Position numbers and translations under genes: made by a program. A stretch of 53,285 bases of DNA, from assembly GCA_910586445.1 (NCBI GenBank), contig CAJUHV010000022.1:1-53285 (forward strand), given 5' to 3'. Below are positions 23,858 through 31,821 of this stretch, in pieces. The DNA is from an uncultured Eubacterium sp. GTDB taxonomy: Bacteria > Bacillota > Clostridia > Lachnospirales > Lachnospiraceae. A model generated the notes under the pieces. The model was not told the DNA's origin. It saw only the letters and a program-made list of their open reading frames with translations, and made no database searches. The number at the start of each line of letters is the position of its first letter. The stretch's first letter is position 1.

Positions 23858-24601
23858 ATGAGATTGGAATATTATGGTGTGAGTGATACAGGCAGCGTAC
23901 GAAACATAAATCAAGATGCATTCTGTATGTATCGAAAAGCAGACGCAGGATTATTTGCGGCAGCAGACGGCATGGGCGGATATGCCGATGGTGAAAAGGC
24001 AAGCCGTATTGTAATAGACGAATTGTCGAAGTGGTGGGATTCCTTTGTGCCGGATATATGTGCAGGTGATTTTAAAAATATGGTGTATGATGCAGAACAG
24101 GCTGTTGCAGCAGCAAACAGGCGTATATATACACAGCTGAATCGAAGTGGGGTCTGCGGCACTACGGTAACAGCGCTTTTGATTTATCAGTCGTATTGTG
24201 GGATCATATATGCAGGTGACAGCAGATGCTATATGAGCTGCGGCAGGGTATATAAGGTGCTGACTGTCGATGAAGTCTGGGAAAATCAGCTGGGGATTCG
24301 AAAAGAAGAGCTGGGGATCAAAAATCATCCAAATAGGGGAAAACTGACCAACGCAGTCGGTGTGCGTGAAAACGTCTGCTGCCGTATGCTGACGGATGAG
24401 ATCCGTCCCGATACTACATTTCTGATCTGTTCAGACGGCCTGTATAAGTACTGCGAGGACAGGCATATAAAAAAGTGCTTAAAACGTGCAAAGGATGCGC
24501 GCAGTGTCAAGAAGGCAGTGCACAGCCTGCTTGACCGGGCGTACAAAAACGGCGCCGGGGACAATATTACAATGATTATTGTGGCTGTTAATCAGTCATA
24601 A
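23858..24601 (+). CDS. PP2C-type Ser/Thr phosphatase, 247 aa
   Basis: Mn-dependent protein phosphatase. Motifs: Gly-x-Val-Arg-x-x-Asn-Gln-Asp at 12-20, Ala-Ala-Ala-Asp-Gly-Met-Gly-Gly near 36, Gly-Asp-Ser-Arg near 118, Cys-Ser-Asp-Gly-Leu-Tyr near 190 and Gly-Ala-Gly-Asp-Asn-Ile-Thr near 233, so all metal-binding aspartates are present. It is the last gene of the T7SS locus. With FHA domains on EssC and on the VWA protein it forms the erasing side of a phospho-threonine switch. No Ser/Thr kinase is encoded in the window, so the writer must be elsewhere. Confidence 0.9.
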   Translation: MRLEYYGVSDTGSVRNINQDAFCMYRKADAGLFAAADGMGGYADGEKASRIVIDELSKWWDSFVPDICAGDFKNMVYDAEQAVAAANRRIYTQLNRSGVCGTTVTALLIYQSYCGIIYAGDSRCYMSCGRVYKVLTVDEVWENQLGIRKEELGIKNHPNRGKLTNAVGVRENVCCRMLTDEIRPDTTFLICSDGLYKYCEDRHIKKCLKRAKDARSVKKAVHSLLDRAYKNGAGDNITMIIVAVNQS

Positions 24602-24614
24602 ATTGAAAAGTTAG

Positions 24615-24643
24615 TTGACGCAAAAATCCAGCTGTGTTACTCT
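24615..24643 (+). promoter_or_regulatory. Probable promoter of glnS
   Basis: TTGACG at 24615-24620 and TACTCT at 24638-24643, spaced 17 bp. The transcript would carry the hairpin at 24678-24712 in its leader. No T-box specifier or antiterminator sequence was recognised. Confidence 0.5.
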
Positions 24644-24677
24644 GTTACATAGAATACGCAGTTGGTTTTTATTTATG

Positions 24678-24712
24678 ACAATAGAAAGTTCGCGCAGCGT
24701 GCTTTCTATCGT
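24678..24712 (+). terminator. ACAATAGAAAG hairpin, family copy 2, before glnS
   Basis: ACAATAGAAAG at 24678-24688 pairs with CTTTCTATCGT at 24702-24712 (one wobble), around a CGCGCAGCGTG loop, followed by TTTTG. It shares stem and loop core with the copy at 19905-19939. It may terminate T7SS read-through or attenuate glnS. Confidence 0.6.
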
Positions 24713-24747
24713 TTTGCCGGCTGACATTTTTGGAGGAAGTTTAGATT

Positions 24748-26415
24748 ATGGAAAACGAAAGTACATCCAGAAATTTTATTGAAATGGAAATTGACAAAGA
24801 TCTGGCCTCAGGTGTGTACGACAGCGTATGCACAAGATTTCCGCCTGAGCCGAATGGATATCTGCACATTGGACATGCAAAGTCCATATTGTTGAATTAT
24901 GGGATTGCAAAACAGTATGGCGGTACGTTCCATATGCGTTTTGACGATACAAATCCTACAAAAGAAAAGATAGAATTTGTAGAGTCGATCAAAGAAGATA
25001 TTCAGTGGCTTGGGGCGGACTGGAAAGACCACCTGTTTTTTGCCTCAGATTATTTCGGGCAGATGTATGAGGCAGCCGTAAAGCTGATTAAGAAAGGGCT
25101 GGCTTATGTTTCAGATTTAAGCGCGCAGCAGATGCGGGAATACCGCGGGACGCTGACAGAGCCGGGCAGGGATGATCCGAGCCGCGGACGCAGTGTCGAG
25201 GAAAATCTGGCGTTATTTGAAGATATGAAGAATGGAAAGTACCAGGACGGCGAGAAAGTGCTGCGGGCCAAGATTGATATGGCCTCCGGGAATATCAATA
25301 TGCGTGATCCCGTTATTTACCGTGTAGCGCACATGACGCACCACAATACCGGAGATCAATGGTGTATTTATCCAATGTATGATTTTGCGCATCCGATTGA
25401 AGATGCGATTGAAGGAATTACACATTCTCTATGTACATTGGAATTTGAAGACCACAGGCCGTTGTATGACTGGGTGGTACAGGCGTTGGAGTATCCAAAG
25501 CCGCCGCGCCAGATTGAGTTTGCAAAACTGTATCTGAATAATGTTGTCACCGGAAAGCGGTATATTAAAAAGCTGGTGGAAGATGGCATCGTAGATGGCT
25601 GGGATGACCCGAGGCTGGTATCTATATCAGGGCTTCGCAGGCGTGGGTATACGCCGGAGTCCATACAGCGCTTTATAGAACTGTGCGGCGTATCCAAGGC
25701 ACAGAGTACAGCGGATATCGCAATGCTTGAATACTGTATCCGTGAGGATTTAAAGCTGAAAAAGGCGCGTATGATGGCAGCTGTTGATCCGGTGAAGGTG
25801 ATTATCGACAATTATCCCGAGGGACAGGTAGAGTATCTCCAGGTGGAAAACAATATGGAAAATCCAGAGCTTGGCGGGCGTACTGTACCGTTTTGCCGGG
25901 AATTGTATATAGATGGGGCAGACTTTATGGAGGAGCCGCCTAAGAAGTATTTCCGCATGTTTCCGGGCAATGAGGTGCGGCTTATGCAGGCATATTTTGT
26001 AAAATGCACGAGCTTTGAAAAGGATGCGGACGGCAGGGTATCGGTGATCCACTGTACCTATGACCCGGCCTCCAAAGGCGGGAACAGTCCTGATGGGCGC
26101 AAGGTCAAAGGCACGATCCACTGGGTGGCGGCACCATATGCACTGGAGGCAAAAGTGCGTCTGTTTGAAAACCTGATAGATGAGGAAAAGGGGGTATATA
26201 ATAAAGAAGACGGCAGTCTGAACTTAAATCCAAATTCTCTGGTAGAGAAGAAGTGCTATGTAGAGCAGGCTCTGGCAGAGGCACAGGCCTATGACAGCTT
26301 TCAGTTTGTCAGGAACGGGTTCTTTTGTGTAGATGCAAAAGATTCCACAAAGGATCATCTGGTATTTAACCGTATTGTATCGCTGAAGAGCTCTTTTAAG
26401 CTGCCGGTTTCATAA
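24748..26415 (+). CDS. glnS: Glutaminyl-tRNA synthetase, 555 aa
   Basis: Class I synthetase charging tRNA(Gln) with glutamine. The ATP-binding signature reads PPEPNGYLHIGHAKS (HIGH at about 40-43). The second signature region is Val-Val-Thr-Gly-Lys-Arg-Tyr-Ile near 270, in place of KMSKS, as usual in this family. The anticodon-binding beta-barrel domains occupy about 340-555, ending Lys-Asp-His-Leu-Val-Phe-Asn-Arg-Ile-Val. Full length matches bacterial GlnRS (about 550). GGAGGAAG precedes the ATG. Independent of the T7SS genes in function. Confidence 0.95.
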   Translation: MENESTSRNFIEMEIDKDLASGVYDSVCTRFPPEPNGYLHIGHAKSILLNYGIAKQYGGTFHMRFDDTNPTKEKIEFVESIKEDIQWLGADWKDHLFFASDYFGQMYEAAVKLIKKGLAYVSDLSAQQMREYRGTLTEPGRDDPSRGRSVEENLALFEDMKNGKYQDGEKVLRAKIDMASGNINMRDPVIYRVAHMTHHNTGDQWCIYPMYDFAHPIEDAIEGITHSLCTLEFEDHRPLYDWVVQALEYPKPPRQIEFAKLYLNNVVTGKRYIKKLVEDGIVDGWDDPRLVSISGLRRRGYTPESIQRFIELCGVSKAQSTADIAMLEYCIREDLKLKKARMMAAVDPVKVIIDNYPEGQVEYLQVENNMENPELGGRTVPFCRELYIDGADFMEEPPKKYFRMFPGNEVRLMQAYFVKCTSFEKDADGRVSVIHCTYDPASKGGNSPDGRKVKGTIHWVAAPYALEAKVRLFENLIDEEKGVYNKEDGSLNLNPNSLVEKKCYVEQALAEAQAYDSFQFVRNGFFCVDAKDSTKDHLVFNRIVSLKSSFKLPVS

Positions 26416-26532
26416 AATATAAAAAGGCAACAAAAGTAATAGAAAAAGTAATGTCAGTGTCAAAGGTAATGGCGGCATCAGTCAAATCAAGGATCAGTAC
26501 TGGGTTGTTTTAAGAAAGGTAAAAGGAAAAGT

Positions 26533-27309
26533 ATGTCAGTATTATACGACAAAGAAGAAGAAAAAAAATATGTATATATTAAGAAGATCAATTGTACAAA
26601 TTGTGAGAAGCAGTTTAATGATATCAGAGTTATGAACAGCAAGCTGCGCAGGAAGGAGCCGGATCAGGATTTAAGGCCGAGGTTTCAGTTTATTGATTCT
26701 TTGAAATACGGTGTGACGGCATGTCCATACTGCGGCTATACAGCGTCAGACAAGAATTTTGAGCATTTGACATCGCTTCAGCAAAGACGCCTGAGAGAGA
26801 AAGTGACATCCCAGTTTATGCAGCGTGAACCGTCTGATGAGCAGCTGCTTGACTATGCGACAGCCATTGCAAGACATGAGCTGGCGCTGGTCTGTGCAAT
26901 GAGTATGGAACTGCCGGTCAGCGAGCAGGGGTATCTGTGCCTGCATATTGCATGGCTGCTGCGGGGCAGGATCGAAGAAATGGAAGCAGAGGCTGAGGAT
27001 GGGCAGGCTGATCAGGAGGCCTGTGGCCAGCTGAAGGAAAAGGAAGAGCGCTATTACAGGCAGGCATACGAATGGCTTCAAAAGGCGGCAACACAGGAAG
27101 ACTTTCCGATCTGCGGCCTGGATGCGAGCACATTTGACTATCTGCTTGCAGTTATGAGTGCGCATTTTAAGGAATATGATATTGCTTCAAAGTACTGCGG
27201 CAGTGTTGTACAGACAAGGGGCGTCAGCTCAAAGCTGAAAGATAAAGCACTGATGCTGAAGGATGAGATTATGGAAGCGAAAAAAGCAGCAGAGGAGGCA
27301 GCAGAGTAA
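26533..27309 (+). CDS. DUF2225 zinc-binding protein, 258 aa
   Basis: Cytosolic protein common in Clostridia. Cys21/Cys24 (Ile-Asn-Cys-Thr-Asn-Cys-Glu-Lys-Gln-Phe) and Cys64/Cys67 (Ala-Cys-Pro-Tyr-Cys-Gly-Tyr) form a probable zinc site. The rest is helical and TPR-like (about 90-250), ending in a coiled Glu/Lys/Ala-rich tail. Function unknown. Its stop is one base before the GTG start of the MocR-like gene, suggesting an operon. Confidence 0.85.
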   Translation: MSVLYDKEEEKKYVYIKKINCTNCEKQFNDIRVMNSKLRRKEPDQDLRPRFQFIDSLKYGVTACPYCGYTASDKNFEHLTSLQQRRLREKVTSQFMQREPSDEQLLDYATAIARHELALVCAMSMELPVSEQGYLCLHIAWLLRGRIEEMEAEAEDGQADQEACGQLKEKEERYYRQAYEWLQKAATQEDFPICGLDASTFDYLLAVMSAHFKEYDIASKYCGSVVQTRGVSSKLKDKALMLKDEIMEAKKAAEEAAE

Positions 27310-27310
27310 A

Positions 27311-28747
27311 GTGAACGAGCTGTTGATTGATTTAGATCCAGGTGCGAAACCGGCACTGTATGAGCAGATCTATGAATCTATCCGGCGTGATATGATAGAC
27401 GGCAGGTTTTCCCGCGGGGAAAGGCTGCCGTCTTCGCGTCAGCTGGCAGCCGATCTGCAGGTGAGCCGCAGCACGGTAGACGCGGCTTATGCGCAGCTGG
27501 TCAGTGAGGGGTATCTGCGGTCAAAACGGGGCAGCGGTTATTATGCCTGTGATATCAGCGGACTTTATCATTTGACGGGGGCAGATCAAAACAGACTGGA
27601 AAACAGGGCAGAAAAGCGGGCAAAGGAGCCTGTGGAAGATTTTAAATATAAATATAATTTTCTTCCGGGTCAGGTAGACAGCAGCGGATTTGCATATAAT
27701 GCCTGGAGGAAGGCTTCAAAAGAGGCGCTGCTTGAGCTGGAGACGAAGGGAAACCTTCTGGCAGCAGGACATCCGCAGGGAGAATACAGGCTACGCAGCT
27801 CAGTTGCGTCATATCTGTACCGTGCAAGGGGCGTGCACTGTAAGCCGGAGCAGATTATTATCGGGGCAGGAAACGAATATCTGCTGCAGCTGCTGGGGCA
27901 GATTTTAGGCGGGCCGCGTCTTGTGGCGATGGAAAGCCCGACGTATCTGCAGGCATATGATACGTTTAGCAATATCGGTTATAAGGCGGCGGCAGTGCCT
28001 ATGGATCAGGATGGGATGCGGGTGGAAGATATTCCGAAAGATGGCGTTACGCTTGCTTATGTAATGCCGTCCCATCAGTTTCCGCTCGGATGCGTGATGC
28101 CGCTTGAGCGGAGAATGCAGCTTCTGGCATGGGCAGAACAAAGGGAGGACTGCTATATTATTGAAGATGACCATGACAGTGAATTTCGCTATAAAGGCAG
28201 GCCGGTTCCTTCCCTGCAGGGCATGGCACATTTAGACCGCGTCATTTATCTCGGCACATTTTCAAACAGCATTATGCCGTCCATCCGTATCAGCTATATG
28301 GTGCTCCCGCTGCCTCTGGTGCCGGTTTATAAAAGAAAATGCGGCTTTTATGCTTCAACAGTGTCACGTATTCAGCAGATGTGTGTCTGCCAGTTTATGG
28401 AGGCAGGGGCTTTTGAGCGCCATTTGAATAAAATGCGCGGCATATACAGAGCCAAGCATGATCTGCTGCTTGCTGCCCTAAAAGAAAAAACTTGGGTTAA
28501 CAAGATCTATGGAGGATATGCAGGACTGCATATTGCAGTAGAATTAAACAGCAGTTTAACAGAATGGGAGCTGACGCAGCGGGCAGCAGAACAGGGAATC
28601 TGCATACAGGGAGTGTCCGCCTGCTATATCGGGGAGGCAGAGCAGAAAGGTGAAAAGCCGGTGCTGCTGTTTGGCTTCGGTGATCTGGCACCTTGGCAGA
28701 TTAGAAAAGGGGTGGATGTGCTGGATGGGTGTTTGAGGAAGAAATAG
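27311..28747 (+). CDS. MocR/GabR-like regulator lacking the PLP lysine, 478 aa
   Basis: Fusion of a GntR winged helix (about 10-80: Tyr-Glu-Gln-Ile-Tyr-Glu-Ser-Ile-Arg, then RLPSSRQLAADLQVSRSTV) with a fold-type I aminotransferase domain (about 110-478). The aminotransferase part keeps Ile-Ile-Glu-Asp-Asp-His-Asp-Ser-Glu-Phe-Arg and Gly-Thr-Phe-Ser at the cofactor site. The residue after Gly-Thr-Phe-Ser is Asn319 (codon 28265-28267), where family members have the lysine that binds pyridoxal phosphate. The GTG start follows the previous stop by one base, with GAGGAGG upstream. It probably controls neighbouring or distant genes; no target is evident. Confidence 0.85.
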   Translation: MNELLIDLDPGAKPALYEQIYESIRRDMIDGRFSRGERLPSSRQLAADLQVSRSTVDAAYAQLVSEGYLRSKRGSGYYACDISGLYHLTGADQNRLENRAEKRAKEPVEDFKYKYNFLPGQVDSSGFAYNAWRKASKEALLELETKGNLLAAGHPQGEYRLRSSVASYLYRARGVHCKPEQIIIGAGNEYLLQLLGQILGGPRLVAMESPTYLQAYDTFSNIGYKAAAVPMDQDGMRVEDIPKDGVTLAYVMPSHQFPLGCVMPLERRMQLLAWAEQREDCYIIEDDHDSEFRYKGRPVPSLQGMAHLDRVIYLGTFSNSIMPSIRISYMVLPLPLVPVYKRKCGFYASTVSRIQQMCVCQFMEAGAFERHLNKMRGIYRAKHDLLLAALKEKTWVNKIYGGYAGLHIAVELNSSLTEWELTQRAAEQGICIQGVSACYIGEAEQKGEKPVLLFGFGDLAPWQIRKGVDVLDGCLRKK

Positions 28748-28797
28748 GGCGCTGCCTGCCTTTCTCGACAAGAGAAATAACAAGCGGAAATAAAAAT

Positions 28798-28892
28798 GCC
28801 TATCCTGTCGTCCACAGGATAGGCGGTGTCCCTAAGGACAGATCTTAGCCTAAACTTGGAGCATCCACTATGGATTGGGTGCTTTCCTTTTG
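28798..28892 (+). ncRNA. Candidate structured RNA of unknown family
   Basis: Three consecutive stems in a convergent intergenic gap. Stem 1: GCCTATCCTGT with ACAGGATAGGC (28798-28824). Stem 2: TGTCC-CTAA-GGACA (28827-28840). Stem 3: a longer imperfect hairpin, GGAGCATCCA with its partner to 28887, followed by TTTCCTTTTG, which looks like an intrinsic terminator on the plus strand. A further palindrome (TTTCTC...GAGAAA) lies just upstream at 28761-28776. I do not recognise an Rfam family. Confidence 0.45.
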
Positions 28893-28983
28893 TTATAATA
28901 ACATTTTTACGAAGCTTTTTCAAGGGCAAAATCAAATATATTTTTTTAAGTCTATTAACTTCCATGGAACGTCATTTAAAAGA

Positions 28984-29011
28984 AAAACTCCCACAAAATA
29001 ATGGGAGTTTT
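28984..29011 (-). terminator. Terminator of argG, bidirectional
   Basis: AAAACTCCCA at 28984-28993 and TGGGAGTTTT at 29002-29011 form a perfect 10-bp stem. Read on the minus strand it is followed by a T-rich tract, so it terminates argG 44 bases after its stop. It could also catch plus-strand transcripts. Confidence 0.75.
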
Positions 29012-29054
29012 ACAACATAGTATATAGTATTAAATGTAGAATTAAATATAATTA

Positions 29055-30272
29055 TTATTTGTTTTCTGCATCCTGCATTTTCATGGCACGGACTTTCAGA
29101 GGAAGGCCGAATAATGTAATAAAGCCTTCTGCATCATGATGATCATACAGATCGCCTGTCGTAAAGCTGGCCAGTGATTCACTGTACAGAGAATACGGGG
29201 AAGTTGTTCCTGCCTTAATAATATTTCCTTTATAAAGTTTAAACTTAACTTCTCCAGTTACATATTTTTGTGTGGAGGCTACAAATGCCGAAACAGCCTC
29301 GCGCAGCGGGGTAAACCATTTTCCTTCGTATACGATCTGAGCCATTTTATTGCCCATGTCTTTTTTGACTTCCATAGTCGCACGGTCCAGAACGAGCTCT
29401 TCAAGCTGCTGCTGAGCCTCCATAAGGATTGTTCCGCCAGGTGTTTCATATACACCGCGGCTCTTCATGCCGACTACGCGGTTTTCTACGATATCTACAA
29501 TGCCGATGCCGTGTTTGCCGCCCAGACGGTTCAGCTCGCGGATAATGTCAGATACTTTCATTTCCCTGCCGTTGATTGTTTTTGGTACGCCGGATTCAAA
29601 GGTCATTGTGACATATTCGCCTTCCTCCGGGGCTCTCTGCGGCGTAACGCCGAGTACTAACAGATGATCATAATTCGGCTCATTGGCAGGATCTTCCAGC
29701 TCAAGACCTTCATGGCTGATATGCCATAAGTTGCGGTCGCGGCTGTAGCTGCTGTCCGCAGAAAACGGCAGGTCAATGCCGTGTGCCCTGCAGTATTCGA
29801 TCTCGGATTCACGGGAGTCCATTGTCCACTTGTCATCACGCCATGCAGCGATAATTTTTAAGTCTGGTGCCAGCGCCTTGATCGTAAGTTCAAAACGGAT
29901 CTGGTCATTGCCTTTGCCGGTTGCGCCGTGGCAGATAGCAGCTGCGCCTTCTTTTCTGGCGATTTCTACCAGTCTTTTGGCAATTCCCGGACGGGCCATT
30001 GAGGTGCCGAGCAGGTATTTGTTTTCATAAACGGCGCCTGCCTGTACGCATGGCAGGATGTAGTCCTCACAGAACTCATCTGTGATATCTTCAATATATA
30101 ATTTTGCTGCGCCGGACAGCTTTGCACGTTCTTCCAGTCCGTCCAGCTCGTTTTCCTGTCCGCAGTCAACACAGCAGCAGATCACTTCATAATCATAGTT
30201 TTCCTTCAGCCACGGGATGATCGCTGTCGTATCCAGACCTCCTGAGTATGCTAATATAACTTTTTCTTTCAT
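29055..30272 (-). CDS. argG: Argininosuccinate synthase, 405 aa
   Basis: Joins citrulline and aspartate with ATP, the penultimate step of arginine synthesis. The N-terminal ATP pyrophosphatase motif is AYSGGLDTTA (about 8-17), then Gly-Ala-Thr-Gly-Lys-Gly-Asn-Asp near 118-125 and Asp-Arg-Asn-Leu-Trp-His in the middle. Length matches the family (about 400). AAAGGA lies ten bases before the ATG. It is divergent from argC, and the shared 400-bp region carries ARG-box-like palindromes, so both units are likely arginine-repressed. argH is not in the window. Confidence 0.95.
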   Translation of the reverse strand: MKEKVILAYSGGLDTTAIIPWLKENYDYEVICCCVDCGQENELDGLEERAKLSGAAKLYIEDITDEFCEDYILPCVQAGAVYENKYLLGTSMARPGIAKRLVEIARKEGAAAICHGATGKGNDQIRFELTIKALAPDLKIIAAWRDDKWTMDSRESEIEYCRAHGIDLPFSADSSYSRDRNLWHISHEGLELEDPANEPNYDHLLVLGVTPQRAPEEGEYVTMTFESGVPKTINGREMKVSDIIRELNRLGGKHGIGIVDIVENRVVGMKSRGVYETPGGTILMEAQQQLEELVLDRATMEVKKDMGNKMAQIVYEGKWFTPLREAVSAFVASTQKYVTGEVKFKLYKGNIIKAGTTSPYSLYSESLASFTTGDLYDHHDAEGFITLFGLPLKVRAMKMQDAENK

Positions 30273-30369
30273 AAAAGCCGTATCCTTTCTTCATCATATT
30301 GCCAGCTGCAGTCCGTGCCGGATGGGCAGGAAATGAAACCGCAGCCTGTTTTTGTATTTTACAGAAATT

Positions 30370-30434
30370 AATATACAACACATAATGTATAGATGCAAGC
30401 AATAAAATATGCAGAAAATATTCATAAATATTCA
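30370..30434 (-). promoter_or_regulatory. argG promoter and ARG-box-like operator
   Basis: Minus strand: TTGCAT (plus 30393-30398) and TATATT (plus 30370-30375) with a 17-bp spacer. Just upstream, TGAATATTTATGAA on the minus strand (plus 30421-30434) fits the TGNAT-N4-ATNCA arginine-repressor consensus with one mismatch. A further TGCAT half-site follows near 30445. Confidence 0.55.
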
Positions 30435-30573
30435 AAAAAATTATGCATTCTGACAATAGAAGAAGGATAAAAACAACCATAATACAGAAAAAATATATTG
30501 ATTTTATAGCGATTTTCAGAAGCTTTTTCTTAGCTTTTATCTATTGTGCCGGATGCAGGCTGTCTTATAAAAA

Positions 30574-30644
30574 TGTATAATTATACAAAAAATATGAAAA
30601 AATTGAATAAAAGCCTTGTGCTTTTTTCGCATTTATATTAGTAT
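30574..30644 (+). promoter_or_regulatory. ARG box and argC promoter
   Basis: TGTATAATTATACA at 30574-30587 is a perfect palindrome matching the ArgR/AhrC consensus TGNAT-N4-ATNCA. Downstream, TTGTGC at 30616-30621 and TAGTAT at 30639-30644 with 17 bp between them are the best promoter match for argC. A TTGAATAAAA half-site at about 30603 lies between operator and promoter. Confidence 0.65.
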
Positions 30645-30686
30645 ATATCTGGTTATATAAAGATTACAGTGCAATAGAGGTGGATT

Positions 30687-31742
30687 ATGATAAAAGCAGG
30701 CATTATAGGTGCAACCGGATATGCCGGTGCAGAGCTGGTACGGATCTTAGCAGGGCATAAACAGGTCGAAATCATATGGCTCGGCTCAAGAAGCTATATT
30801 GATCAGGCATATGCATCTGTATATCAGAACATGTTTAAAATAATAGAAGGTACCTGTCTGGATGATAACCTGGATGAGCTGGTCAGTCAGGCAGATGTAG
30901 TATTTACAGCTACGCCGCAGGGATTTTTAGCCTCGGTGATGAAGGAAGAGTATCTGCGGAAAGCGAAATTTATCGATCTGAGTGCGGACTACCGGCTAAA
31001 AGATGTGGGCATTTATGAACAGTGGTATCGTATAGAGCATAAATCGCCGCAGTTTTTGGATGAGGCTGTATACGGCCTTTGTGAGATTAACAGAGAGCAG
31101 GTAAAAGGTGCGAGGCTGGTAGCAAATCCGGGCTGCTATACGACATGCTCGATTCTGACGGCCTATCCGCTGGTAAAGGAAGGGCTGATTGATCCGGATA
31201 CGCTGATCATTGATGCAAAAAGCGGCACGTCCGGTGCAGGAAGGGGCGCAAAGGCAAATAACCTGTTCTGCGAAGTAAATGAGAATATAAAGGCATACGG
31301 CATCGCATCGCACAGGCATACTCCTGAGATCGAAGAGCAGCTTGGGTATGCAGCAGGGCATAATATTACGGTCAGCTTTACTCCGCATCTGGTGCCGATG
31401 AACCGCGGTATTTTAGCGGCAGAATACGCAGCGCTTGTAAAAAATCCTGACGGCAGCCTGCCCGGGGAGGAGCAGATTCGTAAGGCATATCAAAAATATT
31501 ATGAAAATGAGACATTTATCCGCCTGTTGGAGCCGGATGTATACCCGGAAACAAAGTGGGTAGAAGGCAGTAATTTTGTAGATATTAATTTTAAAATTGA
31601 CAAGCGTACAGGGCGCATTATTATGCTGGGTGCATTAGATAACCTTGTAAAAGGAGCCGCAGGAGCTGCGGTGCAGAATATGAACCTGCTGTTTGGCATA
31701 AAAGAAACAGAAGGGCTTGAGATGGTGCCGCTGTTTCCATAA
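30687..31742 (+). CDS. argC: N-acetyl-gamma-glutamyl-phosphate reductase, 351 aa
   Basis: NADPH-dependent third step of ornithine synthesis. The N-terminal nucleotide-binding motif is GATGYAGAEL (about 7-16). The catalytic cysteine is in Asn-Pro-Gly-Cys-Tyr-Thr-Thr (about residue 151). His in Ser-His-Arg-His-Thr-Pro-Glu-Ile (about 211-218) completes the active site. Type 1 ArgC length. AGAGGTGG precedes the ATG. First gene of argC-GNAT-argB-argD; argJ is absent from its usual place behind argC. Confidence 0.95.
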   Translation: MIKAGIIGATGYAGAELVRILAGHKQVEIIWLGSRSYIDQAYASVYQNMFKIIEGTCLDDNLDELVSQADVVFTATPQGFLASVMKEEYLRKAKFIDLSADYRLKDVGIYEQWYRIEHKSPQFLDEAVYGLCEINREQVKGARLVANPGCYTTCSILTAYPLVKEGLIDPDTLIIDAKSGTSGAGRGAKANNLFCEVNENIKAYGIASHRHTPEIEEQLGYAAGHNITVSFTPHLVPMNRGILAAEYAALVKNPDGSLPGEEQIRKAYQKYYENETFIRLLEPDVYPETKWVEGSNFVDINFKIDKRTGRIIMLGALDNLVKGAAGAAVQNMNLLFGIKETEGLEMVPLFP

Positions 31743-31821
31743 GCGGCTTTGAATCCGGCTGTATGCCAAATGCGCATAATTATTAAGTTGTTTTATAACA
31801 AATGAAACGAAAGGGAAAACA

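Noticed and set aside
24644..24747. T-box riboswitch before glnS
   Set aside because: The leader of about 100 bases is too short and lacks the conserved T-box sequence; only a short repeated hairpin is present.
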